Position numbers and translations under genes: made by a program. The notes beneath the pieces are model-generated. The model was given only the letters and a program-made list of their open reading frames with translations, had not been told where the DNA came from and did not search any database. From Actinomadura pelletieri DSM 43383 (GTDB lineage Bacteria; Actinomycetota; Actinomycetes; Streptosporangiales; Streptosporangiaceae), in assembly GCF_003634705.1 (NCBI RefSeq), contig NZ_RBWU01000002.1:558001-622000 (forward strand): a stretch of DNA of 64,000 nucleotides, in the 5' to 3' direction. Every line of letters begins with the position of its first letter. Positions within the stretch are counted from its first letter, which is position 1. Below, piece after piece: positions 35,198 to 43,403 of this stretch.

Positions 35198-35652
35198 GAA
35201 CGGATTCGGGGGATGACATGAGCGGCGAGCCCGCGGCCATCGAAGTGGACGAGTTCCTGCCTCACCCGCCCGCCAAGGTGTGGCGCGCGCTCACCGACCC
35301 GGACCGGCTGGCGCGCTGGCTGATGCCGAACGACTTCAAGCCCGTGGTCGGGCACCGTTTCACCTTCGTCACCCGTCCGATCCCGAACATCGACTTCGAC
35401 GGGACGATCGCCTGCCGGGTCCTCGACCTGGACGAGCCGCGGCTGCTGCGCATCAGCTGGGGCGGCGGAACCCTCGACACGACGGTGACCTGGCGGCTCG
35501 TTCCCGAGGGTCGCGGTACCCGCCTGTTCGTCCGGCACGCGGGCTTCGACCTGGACGACCCCGTCCACGCCTTCGCGTTCCGCGGCATGGGCAGCGGCTG
35601 GCGCTCCCACGTGATGCGCGCCCTCCGCCGCGTCCTCGACGAAGCCGACTGA
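35194..35652 (+). CDS. SRPBCC-family (AHSA1-like) protein
   Basis: 152 residues if started at ATG 35194 (overlapping the permease stop), or 144 from ATG 35218, which has a GGGGGA ribosome site. START-like ligand-binding fold: 'VDEFLPHPPAKVWRALTDPD', 'FVTRPIPNIDFDGTIACRVL', 'GMGSGWRSHVMRALRRVLDE'. AHSA1-type proteins at the end of ArsR operons often bind hydrophobic ligands. It closes the detoxification operon. Confidence 0.88.
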   Translation: MRTDSGDDMSGEPAAIEVDEFLPHPPAKVWRALTDPDRLARWLMPNDFKPVVGHRFTFVTRPIPNIDFDGTIACRVLDLDEPRLLRISWGGGTLDTTVTWRLVPEGRGTRLFVRHAGFDLDDPVHAFAFRGMGSGWRSHVMRALRRVLDEAD

Positions 35653-35666
35653 CCCCGGCCGACCGC

Positions 35667-35790
35667 TCAAACGGAGGGTTCGAGAGGCGGCCGGTCGGTG
35701 AACCAGCTGCGGTGCGGATCGCTGCGGGTGTCCCGTTCGGCGATGCTGCTCTTCTCGGTGAAGAGGATGCGGCCGGCCGCTGAGTCGGTC
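35667..35790 (-). pseudogene. 3' remnant of an ABC exporter
   Basis: On the minus strand, just behind the stop of the intact ABC exporter, the frame ending at 35667 reads ...GRILFTEKSSIAERDTRSD... and ends WFTDRPPLEPSV. The intact exporter ends QFTDQPPLEPAL. The matching C-termini with nothing else of the gene present suggest a leftover of a second, tandem exporter gene, or a duplication of the 3' end. Boundaries on the upstream side are approximate. Confidence 0.4.
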
Positions 35791-35796
35791 GGTCGG

Positions 35797-37677
35797 TCAG
35801 AGGGCGGGTTCCAGGGGTGGTTGGTCGGTGAACTGGGTGCGGTACAGGTCGGCGTAGCGGCCTTCGGCCGCCAGTAGGTCGGTGTGGGTGCCTCGTTCGA
35901 TGATGGTGCCGTCCTCCACGACGAGGATGAGGTCGGCGGCGCGGACGGTGCTGAGTCGGTGGGCGATGACGACGGCGGTGCGGCCGTCCAGGGCCTCGGT
36001 GAGGGCCTCCTGGACGGCGGCCTCGGACGTCGAGTCGAGGTGGGCGGTGGCCTCGTCCAGGATCACGACGCGGGGGCGGGCCAGCAGGAGGCGGGCGATG
36101 GTGAGGCGCTGGCGTTCGCCGCCGGACAGCCGGTAGCCGCGTTCGCCGACGACGGTGTCGAGCCCGTCGGGGAGGCCCTCGATGAGGGTGTCGAGGCGGG
36201 CGCGGCGCAGGACGTCCCACAGTTCGTCGTCGGTGGCCTCGGGACGGGCGAGCAGGAGGTTCTCGCGGATCGAGTCGTGGAACAGGTGACCGTCCTGCGT
36301 GACCATGCCGAGCGTGTCGCGGATGGTCTGGAACGACAGGTCGCGGACGTCCATGCCGCCGAGCCGGACGGCTCCGGAGTCGACGTCGTACAGGCGGGGG
36401 AGGAGTTGCGCGATCGTCGACTTCCCGGCGCCGGACGAGCCGACGAGCGCGACCATCTGGCCGGGTTCGGCGCGGAACGAGATGCCGTGCAGCACCTCGA
36501 CGCCGCCGCGGGTGTCGAGGGTGGCGACCTCTTCGAGCGAGGCCAGGGAGACCTTGTCGGCGGACGGGTAGGCGAACCGGACGTCGTCGAACTCGACGGA
36601 CACCGGGCCGTCCGGCACGGGACGGGTCTCGGGCCTCTCCTCGACGAGCGGTCGCATGTCGAGGACCTCGAAGACGCGCTCGAAGCTGACGAGGGCGCTC
36701 ATCACCTCGACGCGGGCGCTGGCCAGGGCGGTCAGCGGCGCGTACAGGCGGGTCAGCAGGAGGGCGAGGGCGACGACCGCGCCGGCGTCGAGTTCGCCGC
36801 GCAGGGACAGGAACCCGCCGAGCCCGTAGACGAGCGCGAGCGCCAGCGCCGACACCATGGTCAGCGCCGTGATGAAGATGTGCTGCACCATCGCGGTCCG
36901 GACGCCGATGTCGCGGACGCGGCGCGCCCGCGCGGCGAACTCGGCCGACTCGCGGGCCGGGCGGCCGAACAGCTTCACCAGCGTCGCGCCCGGCGCGGAG
37001 AAGCGCTCGGTCATCTGGGTGCTCATCGCGGCGTCGTGCCCGGCGGCCTCGCGTTCGAGGCGCGCGAGGCGGCTCCCCATACGGCGGGCCGGGAGCACGA
37101 ACACCGGCAGCAGGACCAGGGCGAGCAGCGTGATCTGCCAGGAGATCCGCACCATCACGCCGAAGGTGAGCAGCACGGTCACGAGGTTGCTGACGACGCC
37201 GGAGAGGGTGTCGCTGAACGCGCGCTGCGCACCGATCACGTCGTTGTTGAGGCGGCTGACGAGGGCGCCGGTGCGGGTCCGCGTGAAGAACGCGACCGGC
37301 ATCCGCTGGACGTGGTCGAACACGGTCGTGCGCAGGTCGAGGATCAGTTCCTCGCCGATGCGGGCCGACAGCCACCGGTTGAGGAGCCCGAGCCCGCCCT
37401 CGGCGAGCGCGAGGACGGCGATCAGCACGGCGAGCCACACGACCGTGGACGTGGCCGCCCGGTCGACGATGGCGTCGACGACCTGGCCGGCCAGCACGGG
37501 CGTCGCGACGGTGAGGACCGCCAGGGCGACGCTCAGCCCGAGGAACGCCGACAGCGCCCGCAGATGCGGCCGGGCGAAGCGGCCGATGCGGCGCAGGGTG
37601 GCCTTGGAGAAGGGCCTGCTGTCGCGCGCGTTCATCGCGTGGTGCAGCGACATCCACGCGGTGACTTCCATGTCCAT
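35797..37677 (-). CDS. ABC transporter, fused membrane and ATP-binding domains (multidrug/lipid exporter type)
   Basis: 626 residues from ATG 37677 (MDMEVTAWMSLHH), with GGAG 10 nt upstream. Membrane domain of six helices (about 30-320; 'LGLSVALAVLTVATPVLAG'), then an ATPase domain with Walker A LVGSSGAGKSTIAQLL, Q-loop 'MVTQDGHLFHDS', signature YRLSGGERQRLTIARL, Walker B 'RVVILDEATAHLD' and H-loop 'VVIAHRLSTVRAAD'. Acts as a homodimer or heterodimer. The extended segment between 'FAYPSADKVSLASLEEV' and 'LHGISF' is longer than usual. A MerR/SoxR-type promoter lies upstream. Confidence 0.93.
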   Translation of the reverse strand: MDMEVTAWMSLHHAMNARDSRPFSKATLRRIGRFARPHLRALSAFLGLSVALAVLTVATPVLAGQVVDAIVDRAATSTVVWLAVLIAVLALAEGGLGLLNRWLSARIGEELILDLRTTVFDHVQRMPVAFFTRTRTGALVSRLNNDVIGAQRAFSDTLSGVVSNLVTVLLTFGVMVRISWQITLLALVLLPVFVLPARRMGSRLARLEREAAGHDAAMSTQMTERFSAPGATLVKLFGRPARESAEFAARARRVRDIGVRTAMVQHIFITALTMVSALALALVYGLGGFLSLRGELDAGAVVALALLLTRLYAPLTALASARVEVMSALVSFERVFEVLDMRPLVEERPETRPVPDGPVSVEFDDVRFAYPSADKVSLASLEEVATLDTRGGVEVLHGISFRAEPGQMVALVGSSGAGKSTIAQLLPRLYDVDSGAVRLGGMDVRDLSFQTIRDTLGMVTQDGHLFHDSIRENLLLARPEATDDELWDVLRRARLDTLIEGLPDGLDTVVGERGYRLSGGERQRLTIARLLLARPRVVILDEATAHLDSTSEAAVQEALTEALDGRTAVVIAHRLSTVRAADLILVVEDGTIIERGTHTDLLAAEGRYADLYRTQFTDQPPLEPAL

Positions 37678-37708
37678 GACGCACTCCGTCACTCGTCGGC
37701 TTGGGACG

Positions 37709-37739
37709 AGCATGGGACCTCAACGTTGGTTGAGGTCAA
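37709..37739 (-). promoter_or_regulatory. MerR/SoxR-type promoter of the ABC exporter
   Basis: The perfect 20-bp palindrome ACCTCAACGTTGGTTGAGGT (37717-37736) lies inside a minus-strand promoter with -35 TTGACC (complement of 37734-37739), a 19-bp spacer, and a -10-like CATGCT (complement of 37709-37714). A 19-bp spacer with a dyad between the boxes is the hallmark of MerR-family activation, and the core CCTCAA-N6-TTGAGG closely matches the SoxR box CCTCAAGTTAACTTGAGG (established knowledge). No MerR-family gene is present in the window. Confidence 0.75.
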
Positions 37740-37829
37740 GCGTGGTCCCGTCCAGGGACAACGGTGTCGGACGGGTCTGACAGTTTCGAGGGAACACTTC
37801 AGAAGGAGATCTTGCGAGGAAGGCGGCAC

Positions 37830-38993
37830 GTGAACATCGACGAGCTCCGGTCCGACACGCCAGGCTGCGCGAACGTGGCCCACCTCAACAACGCCGGGGC
37901 CGCGCTGCCGCCGCGTCCCGTCATCGACGCGGTGACGGAACACCTCACGCTGGAGTCGACGATCGGCGGATACGAGGCGGCGGAACGGAACGCGGCCGCC
38001 GTCGAACACTTCTATGACGCCGTGGCAAGGCTGATCGGCGCCCGCGCGGACGAGATCGCGTACGTGGAGAACGCCACCCGCGCCTGGGACATGGCCTTCT
38101 ACGCCGTCCCGTTCGCCGAAGGCGACCGCATCCTCACCACGACGAGCGAATACTCCAGCAACGCGATCGCCTATCGGCAGGTCGCCGTGGCCAAGGGCGT
38201 GAGCGTGGAGGTCGTCCCGGACGAGCCCGACGGGACGCTCTCCCTGGACGCGCTGGAGGCCGAACTGGTCAAGGGCAACGTGCGGCTGGTGTCGCTCAAC
38301 CACATCCCCACCCACAACGGGCTCGTCAACCCGGTCGCGGAGGTCGGGCGGCTGTGCCGGGAGCATGGCGTCCTGTATCTGCTGGACGCGTGCCAGTCGG
38401 TCGGCCAGATGCCTGTGGACGTCACGGACATCGGCTGCGACCTACTGTCGGCGACCGGCCGCAAGTTCCTGCGCGGCCCGCGCGGCACGGGTTTCCTCTA
38501 CGTGCGGCGCGGGATCGTCCGGACGTTGGAGCCGCCCTTCCTCGACCTCCACGCCGCCACCTGGAAGGCCCCGGACGGCTACGAGGTCCACGACGACGCC
38601 ATCCGTTTCGAGACATGGGAACGGTACGTCGCCGGGCAGATCGCCCTGGGCGTCGCCGCCGACTATGCGTCGGACCTGGGACTGCGGGCGATCGAGGAAC
38701 GAGTGACAGGCCTCGCGCGGCGCCTCCGCGACGACCTGGCCGCCCTTCCCGGTACGACCGTCCTGGACAGGGGGACGCGACCGTCCGGCATCGTCACGTT
38801 CACCGTGGACGGGCACGACCCGTCCGCCATCAAGCAAGCCGCGCGAGCACATGACGTCAACGTCAATGTCACCTATCCGCTGGACCACGGCTATGACACC
38901 CGCGCGACACCGGCGGCCGTGCGCGCCTCCGTGCACTACTACAACAACGATGAAGATCTCGACCGCCTGCTTTCCGTCCTCAGACAGACTTGA
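37830..38993 (+). CDS. class V aminotransferase (cysteine desulfurase/isopenicillin-epimerase-like)
   Basis: 387 residues from GTG 37830 (VNIDELRSDTPG), preceded by GGAAGGCGG; a TTG at 37812 behind AAGGAG is an alternative. Fold-type I PLP enzyme: 'HLNNAGAALPPRPVIDA', 'SLNHIPTHNGLVNPVAEV', 'LLDACQSVGQMPVDV', and the Schiff-base lysine in SATGRKFLRGPRGTGFLY. Similar to EgtE-like and isopenicillin-N-epimerase-like proteins; substrate not evident. Its stop codon lies inside the first TetR operator. Confidence 0.9.
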   Translation: MNIDELRSDTPGCANVAHLNNAGAALPPRPVIDAVTEHLTLESTIGGYEAAERNAAAVEHFYDAVARLIGARADEIAYVENATRAWDMAFYAVPFAEGDRILTTTSEYSSNAIAYRQVAVAKGVSVEVVPDEPDGTLSLDALEAELVKGNVRLVSLNHIPTHNGLVNPVAEVGRLCREHGVLYLLDACQSVGQMPVDVTDIGCDLLSATGRKFLRGPRGTGFLYVRRGIVRTLEPPFLDLHAATWKAPDGYEVHDDAIRFETWERYVAGQIALGVAADYASDLGLRAIEERVTGLARRLRDDLAALPGTTVLDRGTRPSGIVTFTVDGHDPSAIKQAARAHDVNVNVTYPLDHGYDTRATPAAVRASVHYYNNDEDLDRLLSVLRQT

Positions 38994-39048
38994 GACAACC
39001 AAGTCTCACTTGAGAGTTCGCCGTCTCCTATGAGATTGTGACATCTCA
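38991..39048. promoter_or_regulatory. three tandem TetR operators, TGAGA-N8-TCTCA, at 20-bp period
   Basis: Site 1 TGAGACAACCAAGTCTCA at 38991-39008, site 2 TGAGAGTTCGCCGTCTCC at 39011-39028 (last base deviates), site 3 TGAGATTGTGACATCTCA at 39031-39048. Starts are spaced by exactly 20 bp, so all three lie on one face of the helix. Site 3 ends on the first base of the TetR ATG. The same motif occurs in front of the second TetR gene (45468-45506). Very likely autorepression sites. Confidence 0.82.
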
Positions 39049-39578
39049 TGGAAGCGAGCATGGAAGCACTCGCCGCGGCGCTCGCCGCCCACCCGGCGGC
39101 GAGCATGACGGAACTCGCCGCCGCGGCGGGCATGAGCCGGGCCACCCTGCACCGCCGGTTTCCGAGCCGCGACGCGTTGATCGCGAAGGTCGCGGAGGAG
39201 GCCGTCGCGGCGGCGACGGACGCCGTCCGAGTGGCGGCGCTCGACGAGGGCACCGCGCTGGAGGCATGTGAACGGCTCGTCACCGCCCTGGTGCCCCTCG
39301 GCAGCCGGTTCGCCGTCCTGCTCCGCGAGGGCGTGTGGGTGGACGAGCTGCCCACCGTCGCCCCGGGCCTGGCGGCCATGGAGCAGGCGGTGGAGACGCT
39401 GATACGCCGGGGCCGGACGTCGGGTGAGCTGCGATCGGATCTGCCGGCGCGCTACCAGACGCGACTGTTGCTCAACGCCGTCTTCACGGCATGGGAGGCG
39501 GTTCGGGACGGTGACCTCGGCAGCAGGGAGGCCCCCGCCGCGACCACCGCCGCGCTGCTGCGCGGAATCGCGTCATGA
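39048..39578 (+). CDS. TetR-family transcriptional regulator
   Basis: 176 residues. N-terminal helix-turn-helix 'ASMTELAAAAGMSRATLHRR' followed by 'FPSRDALIAKVAEEAV', then a helical ligand-binding domain. Its ATG is covered by the third operator copy, so autorepression is expected. The stop overlaps the ATG of the FAD oxidoreductase gene (ATGA), forming a two-gene operon. Related by operator to the TetR at 45534. Confidence 0.92.
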   Translation: MEASMEALAAALAAHPAASMTELAAAAGMSRATLHRRFPSRDALIAKVAEEAVAAATDAVRVAALDEGTALEACERLVTALVPLGSRFAVLLREGVWVDELPTVAPGLAAMEQAVETLIRRGRTSGELRSDLPARYQTRLLLNAVFTAWEAVRDGDLGSREAPAATTAALLRGIAS

Positions 39579-40970
39579 CCCGGGTGTACTGGCGAACACC
39601 CGAGGCGGACGGCCCACCCACGACCGAACACGCACCGGACGAGCCGCCGCCCGCCCGCGTCGACGTGACGATCATCGGAGCGGGTTTCGCGGGACTGTCG
39701 ATCGCCTGCGACCTTCTCCAGGCCGCCCCCGGCATCGACCTGGTCGTCCTCGACGCCCATCAGGCCGGACACGGAGCGAGCGGACGCAACGCCGGTGGGG
39801 TGCTGCCATTCGTCCCTCTGTGGCTGCTGCCCGGTGGCGCGGGCCGGTTCGACCATGCCGCCATGCACCGGCTGCTCTACACGCGGATCGCACGCAGCCC
39901 GGCCGGATCCGCTGAATCGGCGGGGCCGGACCACCAGGGAGAGCCCGCGGCCCCGACCCGGATGGCACTGCTCGGACGCTCGCGGCTCCTCATGGCCGGG
40001 CTGGACTGGATGGGCGACTCACTGGCCACGGCGGGCTTCCCGGTCAGCCGCTGGTCCGGGAGCGAGACGGCGGAGCACGGCGTTCGCGCCCGAGGCGCGA
40101 TCGTCGTCGACATGTGGACGATCCAACCGGCCCGGACCGTGGCCGCCCTCGTTCGGGAACTGACCAGGTCGGGTGGACGGCTCCACGAGCACACCCCGGT
40201 CGCCGCGGTGACCCCGAGGCCGGATCGGGTGGAACTGCTCCTGGCCATGAAGAACGGCCACGGCGGAAATGTCGCCGTCCCGAAGCGGAGTGCTCGAAGC
40301 GGCTCCGACACCTGGGGCACCGGGAAAATGATCGCGAACCGGGTGGTGGTCGCGACCGGCGGCTACACGGCGTCGATCGATCTGCCCGATCCGCCCCCGG
40401 CGAAGGTGAAGCACACGTACATGCGCGCGACCGCGACCCCGGCGCTGGAACGATCCAAGCACTTCTTCGTCGCCCCGGGCGGCGGAACCCCGTACTGGCG
40501 CTTCCACAACGGAAACCTGCTGTTCGGCGGAGTCGACGAACGTGGCCTCCAGCCCGGCGCGGCCGCGGACGCGCTGCCCACCGCCCACGCGAAGGTGGAC
40601 CGCCTGCTACGACGCTGGGCACCGGCGTCCGCCGACCTGCGGCCCCGGTGCCGTTGGGGCGGCCCCCTCCATGTCACACCGACCGAGACTCCGCATCTCA
40701 GACCGTCAACGGCGAGCGAGCGGATCGTGTACGCGCTCGGCTACTCCGGCAGCGGCGTGGCGCTGACTCTCGCGAGTGGACCGCTCGTCCGCGACCTGGT
40801 CCTGGGCGACGCCACCGCCGACCCGGAGGCGGTGGAACTCCGCCGACCCGGAGGCGGTGGAACTCCGCCGCGCGCTCCAGGAGACCCGCCTTCCGAAGCG
40901 CGCACTCCCACGAGCCGTGCCACCTGTGGTCGGGCACCTGCTGCGCGGCGGAGCCCACTCCCTTCAGTGA
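39575..40970 (+). pseudogene. FAD-dependent oxidoreductase (DAO family), C-terminus frameshifted by a 25-bp tandem duplication
   Basis: ATG 39575 overlaps the TetR stop. The FAD-binding fold is complete: 'VDVTIIGAGFAGLSIACDLL' dinucleotide motif, 'GHGASGRNAGG', 'VVVATGGYTASIDLP', and the closing FAD contact 'YALGYSGSGVALTLASGPL'. Shortly after, a perfect 25-bp tandem duplication (40817-40866) shifts the frame. With one unit removed, the protein would end in 'ELRRALQETRLPKRALPRAV' and stop at 40970 after 456 residues, typical for the family. As it stands, the frame runs on to 42076 through antisense of the CBS and LCP genes, adding roughly 400 junk residues. The catalytic domain itself might survive. 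Confidence 0.8.
40817..40866 (+). repeat. perfect 25-bp tandem duplication inside the oxidoreductase gene
   Basis: The 25-bp unit beginning GCCGACCCGGAGGCGG occupies 40817-40841 and is repeated base for base at 40842-40866. 25 is not a multiple of three, so it frameshifts the gene. The perfect identity implies a recent slippage event or an assembly artefact. Confidence 0.95.
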
Positions 40971-41041
40971 ACGACCAGACCTTTCGTCCGCACGACGGGA
41001 ACGCGCGGAAAGGCGGTGCTCCCAGGCGTCCCAGCGGCGCG

Positions 41042-41461
41042 TCAGGTGTTGGGACGGGCCGCGCTGATGTCGGCGAGCGCCGATTCCGCGTCCCGCTCCA
41101 GGGCCAGGTCGCCGATGGACACGATGCCGACCGGACGACCGTCCTCGACGACGGGAAGCCGACGCACGGACCGTTCCCGCATGAGCCGGACGGCCTCGTC
41201 CAGGGAGTCGTCCGGCCCGACCGTCGCGGTGGCGGTGCTGGCGAGACCGCCGACCGGCGCCCGCGTCGGGTCGCCTCCGGCGGCGAGACCCCGGATGACC
41301 AGGTCACGGTCGGTGACAAGCCCGATCAGGTCGTCCCCATCGGCGACCAGCACGGCCCCGATGCCCTCGTCGCGCATCGCGCGCGCCACGGTCACGATGT
41401 CGAGTTCCGGGGACACCGACGTCGGGGAACCCGTCATGATCTCGCGCACCTTGGTAGCCAT
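41042..41461 (-). CDS. CBS-domain pair protein
   Basis: 139 residues from ATG 41461 with GGGAGGGAG upstream. Two CBS motifs in tandem: 'KVREIMTGSPTSVSPELDIV' with 'GIGAVLVADGDDLIGLVTDR', then 'VGPDDSLDEAVRLMRERSVR' with 'RLPVVEDGRPVGIVSIGDLA'. Stand-alone CBS pairs usually bind adenine nucleotides and sense energy state. No partner domain. Confidence 0.92.
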   Translation of the reverse strand: MATKVREIMTGSPTSVSPELDIVTVARAMRDEGIGAVLVADGDDLIGLVTDRDLVIRGLAAGGDPTRAPVGGLASTATATVGPDDSLDEAVRLMRERSVRRLPVVEDGRPVGIVSIGDLALERDAESALADISAARPNT

Positions 41462-41560
41462 CGCTCCCTCCCTGCAGCCTGCGCGGGCAGATCTCCGCCC
41501 ATGGACAAACCGGGCCCTACCCGACGAAATCGGGCTCACGCATCTCGCGCGGGCGGACGG

Positions 41561-42577
41561 TCACCCGCGGAACGGCGCGAACGTCCGCTCGGCCGCCGCC
41601 GGGTCCAGAGCCAGCCGGTTCGAGTCCTCCGGCGCCGCACGGACCGGCAGCATGGCGAACTCGACGTCCTCCACGCCCGTGTCCGTGAACGTGCCGGCGA
41701 GCTCCCGCAGACTCCGCAGGTCCCAGCGCGGCGTGGCCTCGACCGAGCCGGCCGCCACGGCGAGGAACCGGCCGAACCGCGCGGGGTTCCGGCGCTGCTG
41801 TTCCTTGGCCCGCCGCGTCAGCGCCTCCATGAACTGAAGCTGGCGTCGGACGCGGGCGATGTCCGAGCCGTCCCCGAGACTGCGGCGGGTCCGAACGTAC
41901 GCGAGGGCCTGCGTCCCGTTCAGCCGCTGCTTCCCCCGGGGCAGCTTCAGCTTCGCCGCCGGGTCGCTCACCGCGTGGGGGAGGGTGACGTCGACGCCGC
42001 CGAGCGCGTCCACCATGCCCTTGAACCCGTTGAAGTCGACCACGACCGTCTGGTCGAACCGGGCCTTGGTCAGTGACTCCAGTGCCGTCCGCGTGCAGGC
42101 CGCGCCGCCCTGCGAGAACGAGGTATTGATCGGCGCCCGTCCCTTCCCGCGGACACCCCGGCAGGGGATGTCGTCGACCAGGAGGTCACGCGGGACGCTG
42201 ACCGCCCGGATGTTCTTCCGGTCGGCCGGCACATGCACCATCACGATCGTGTCGGACCGCGCCCCGTTCGCGCGGGGCCGCGTGTCCGAGCCGATGACCA
42301 GCAGGTTGAACGTCTTCCCCGGGTTCCGCGCGGTGATGTCCCTCCCCGCGGGTCGCGCGTCCCCTCCGGTCAGCGCCGCCGGAACGAGGATCGCCACGGC
42401 CGTCACCGCCGCCGCGGCCACCGCCGCCACCGCGCCGAACAGCGTCCACCGGCCGGGGCCGCGCCGCCACCCCGCCGCCGTCGCGTCCATCAGCCGTTCA
42501 CGCTGCCGCAGGAGCGACGGCGCCGGCTCGTGCTCCAGCTCCCGGCCGAGGTCGCGGATCAGTTCGAGATCGTCCAT
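41561..42577 (-). CDS. LytR-CpsA-Psr (LCP) family cell-wall glycopolymer ligase
   Basis: 338 residues from ATG 42577, with GGAGGAGG upstream, 2 nt after the sigma-factor stop. Short cytoplasmic N-terminus, one membrane helix ('TLFGAVAAVAAAAVTAVAIL'), then the LCP domain: 'FNLLVIGSDTRPRANGARSD', 'VMVHVPADRKNIRAVSVPRD', 'VDFNGFKGMVDALGGVDVTL' and 'ALAYVRTRRSLGDGSDIARV'. These proteins transfer lipid-linked polymers (teichoic acid, arabinogalactan, capsule) to peptidoglycan. The N-terminal part resembles the position of an anti-sigma region, and pairing with an ECF factor is a common actinomycete arrangement. The LCP could attach the polymer made by the 16.7-25.3 kb operon (inference). Confidence 0.9.
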   Translation of the reverse strand: MDDLELIRDLGRELEHEPAPSLLRQRERLMDATAAGWRRGPGRWTLFGAVAAVAAAAVTAVAILVPAALTGGDARPAGRDITARNPGKTFNLLVIGSDTRPRANGARSDTIVMVHVPADRKNIRAVSVPRDLLVDDIPCRGVRGKGRAPINTSFSQGGAACTRTALESLTKARFDQTVVVDFNGFKGMVDALGGVDVTLPHAVSDPAAKLKLPRGKQRLNGTQALAYVRTRRSLGDGSDIARVRRQLQFMEALTRRAKEQQRRNPARFGRFLAVAAGSVEATPRWDLRSLRELAGTFTDTGVEDVEFAMLPVRAAPEDSNRLALDPAAAERTFAPFRG

Positions 42578-42579
42578 GG

Positions 42580-43158
42580 TCACGCCTCCTCCGTGGGATT
42601 GGTGTCGCCGAGGACCGCGCGCACCTTGCGCCGGGCCCGGTTCAGCCGGGAACGGACGGTGCCGACCGGAATGTCGAGCGCCCGCGCCACCTCCTCGTAC
42701 GCCAGGTCGCCCCACGCCACCAACAGCAGGACGTCCAGATCCCGGCGCGGCAGGCCCGCGAGCGCCTCCGCCAGCACCGGCCGCGACGCCGACGCGGTCA
42801 CCCCGGCGGCGACCCGGTCGGCGGGCCCCTCGACGGGACCGTCCACCGGGGTCCTGCGCAGCGCCCGGTACCGCGCCGCCTCCGCCCGGTGATGCCGCGC
42901 GACCAGCTTCGTCGCGATACCGAACAGCCACGGCCGCGCGTCACGTTGCGCCAGGTCGTAACGGCGCCGCCCGCTGAAGGCGGCCAGAAACGTCTCGCCG
43001 ACGACGTCCTCCGCCGCCTCGGGACCGAGCCTGCGCGAGACGTACCGGAACAGCATCGCGGCGTAACGGTCGAACAGCGCGGCGAACGCCTCCGGGTCGG
43101 TCAGCGAACTCTCGATGAGATCCGCGTCGCATTGTTGGTCCGTCGTGGGTGTCGTCAT
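42580..43158 (-). CDS. ECF-type RNA polymerase sigma factor
   Basis: 192 residues from ATG 43158 (MTTPTTDQQCDAD); an ATG at 43185 is possible. Region 2: 'FAALFDRYAAMLFRYVSRRL', 'VVGETFLAAFSGRRRYD'. Region 4: 'GLPRRDLDVLLLVAWGDLAY' and 'EEVARALDIPVGTVRSRLNR'. Translationally linked to the LCP gene (2-nt gap), so the pair probably responds to cell-envelope stress. Confidence 0.93.
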   Translation of the reverse strand: MTTPTTDQQCDADLIESSLTDPEAFAALFDRYAAMLFRYVSRRLGPEAAEDVVGETFLAAFSGRRRYDLAQRDARPWLFGIATKLVARHHRAEAARYRALRRTPVDGPVEGPADRVAAGVTASASRPVLAEALAGLPRRDLDVLLLVAWGDLAYEEVARALDIPVGTVRSRLNRARRKVRAVLGDTNPTEEA

Positions 43159-43403
43159 CGCACCCACCAAGTCATCGCAGAACACCGCCAGGGCATGCGC
43201 ACCGGGCCTTCCGTAGGGGAACGTCTGTCAGCGATGTATCTCCGCAACGCCCCGTCCGGGTTCACGCTGGACCACGACACCACCCGCCGTCTGGAAGATT
43301 CACGCGAACCTTCTCGATAAACTGCGCATCCTTCAAGATGCACGGGGGTTGTCGGGGAGGGCCGCTCCGTCTGCCTGGAAGCACCAGCAAAGGAGGGTCG
43401 GCC

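Noticed and set aside
40971..42076. Long plus-strand continuation of the oxidoreductase frame
   Set aside because: It exists only because of the 25-bp duplication and runs antisense through the CBS and LCP genes, with Arg/Pro/Ser-rich composition.
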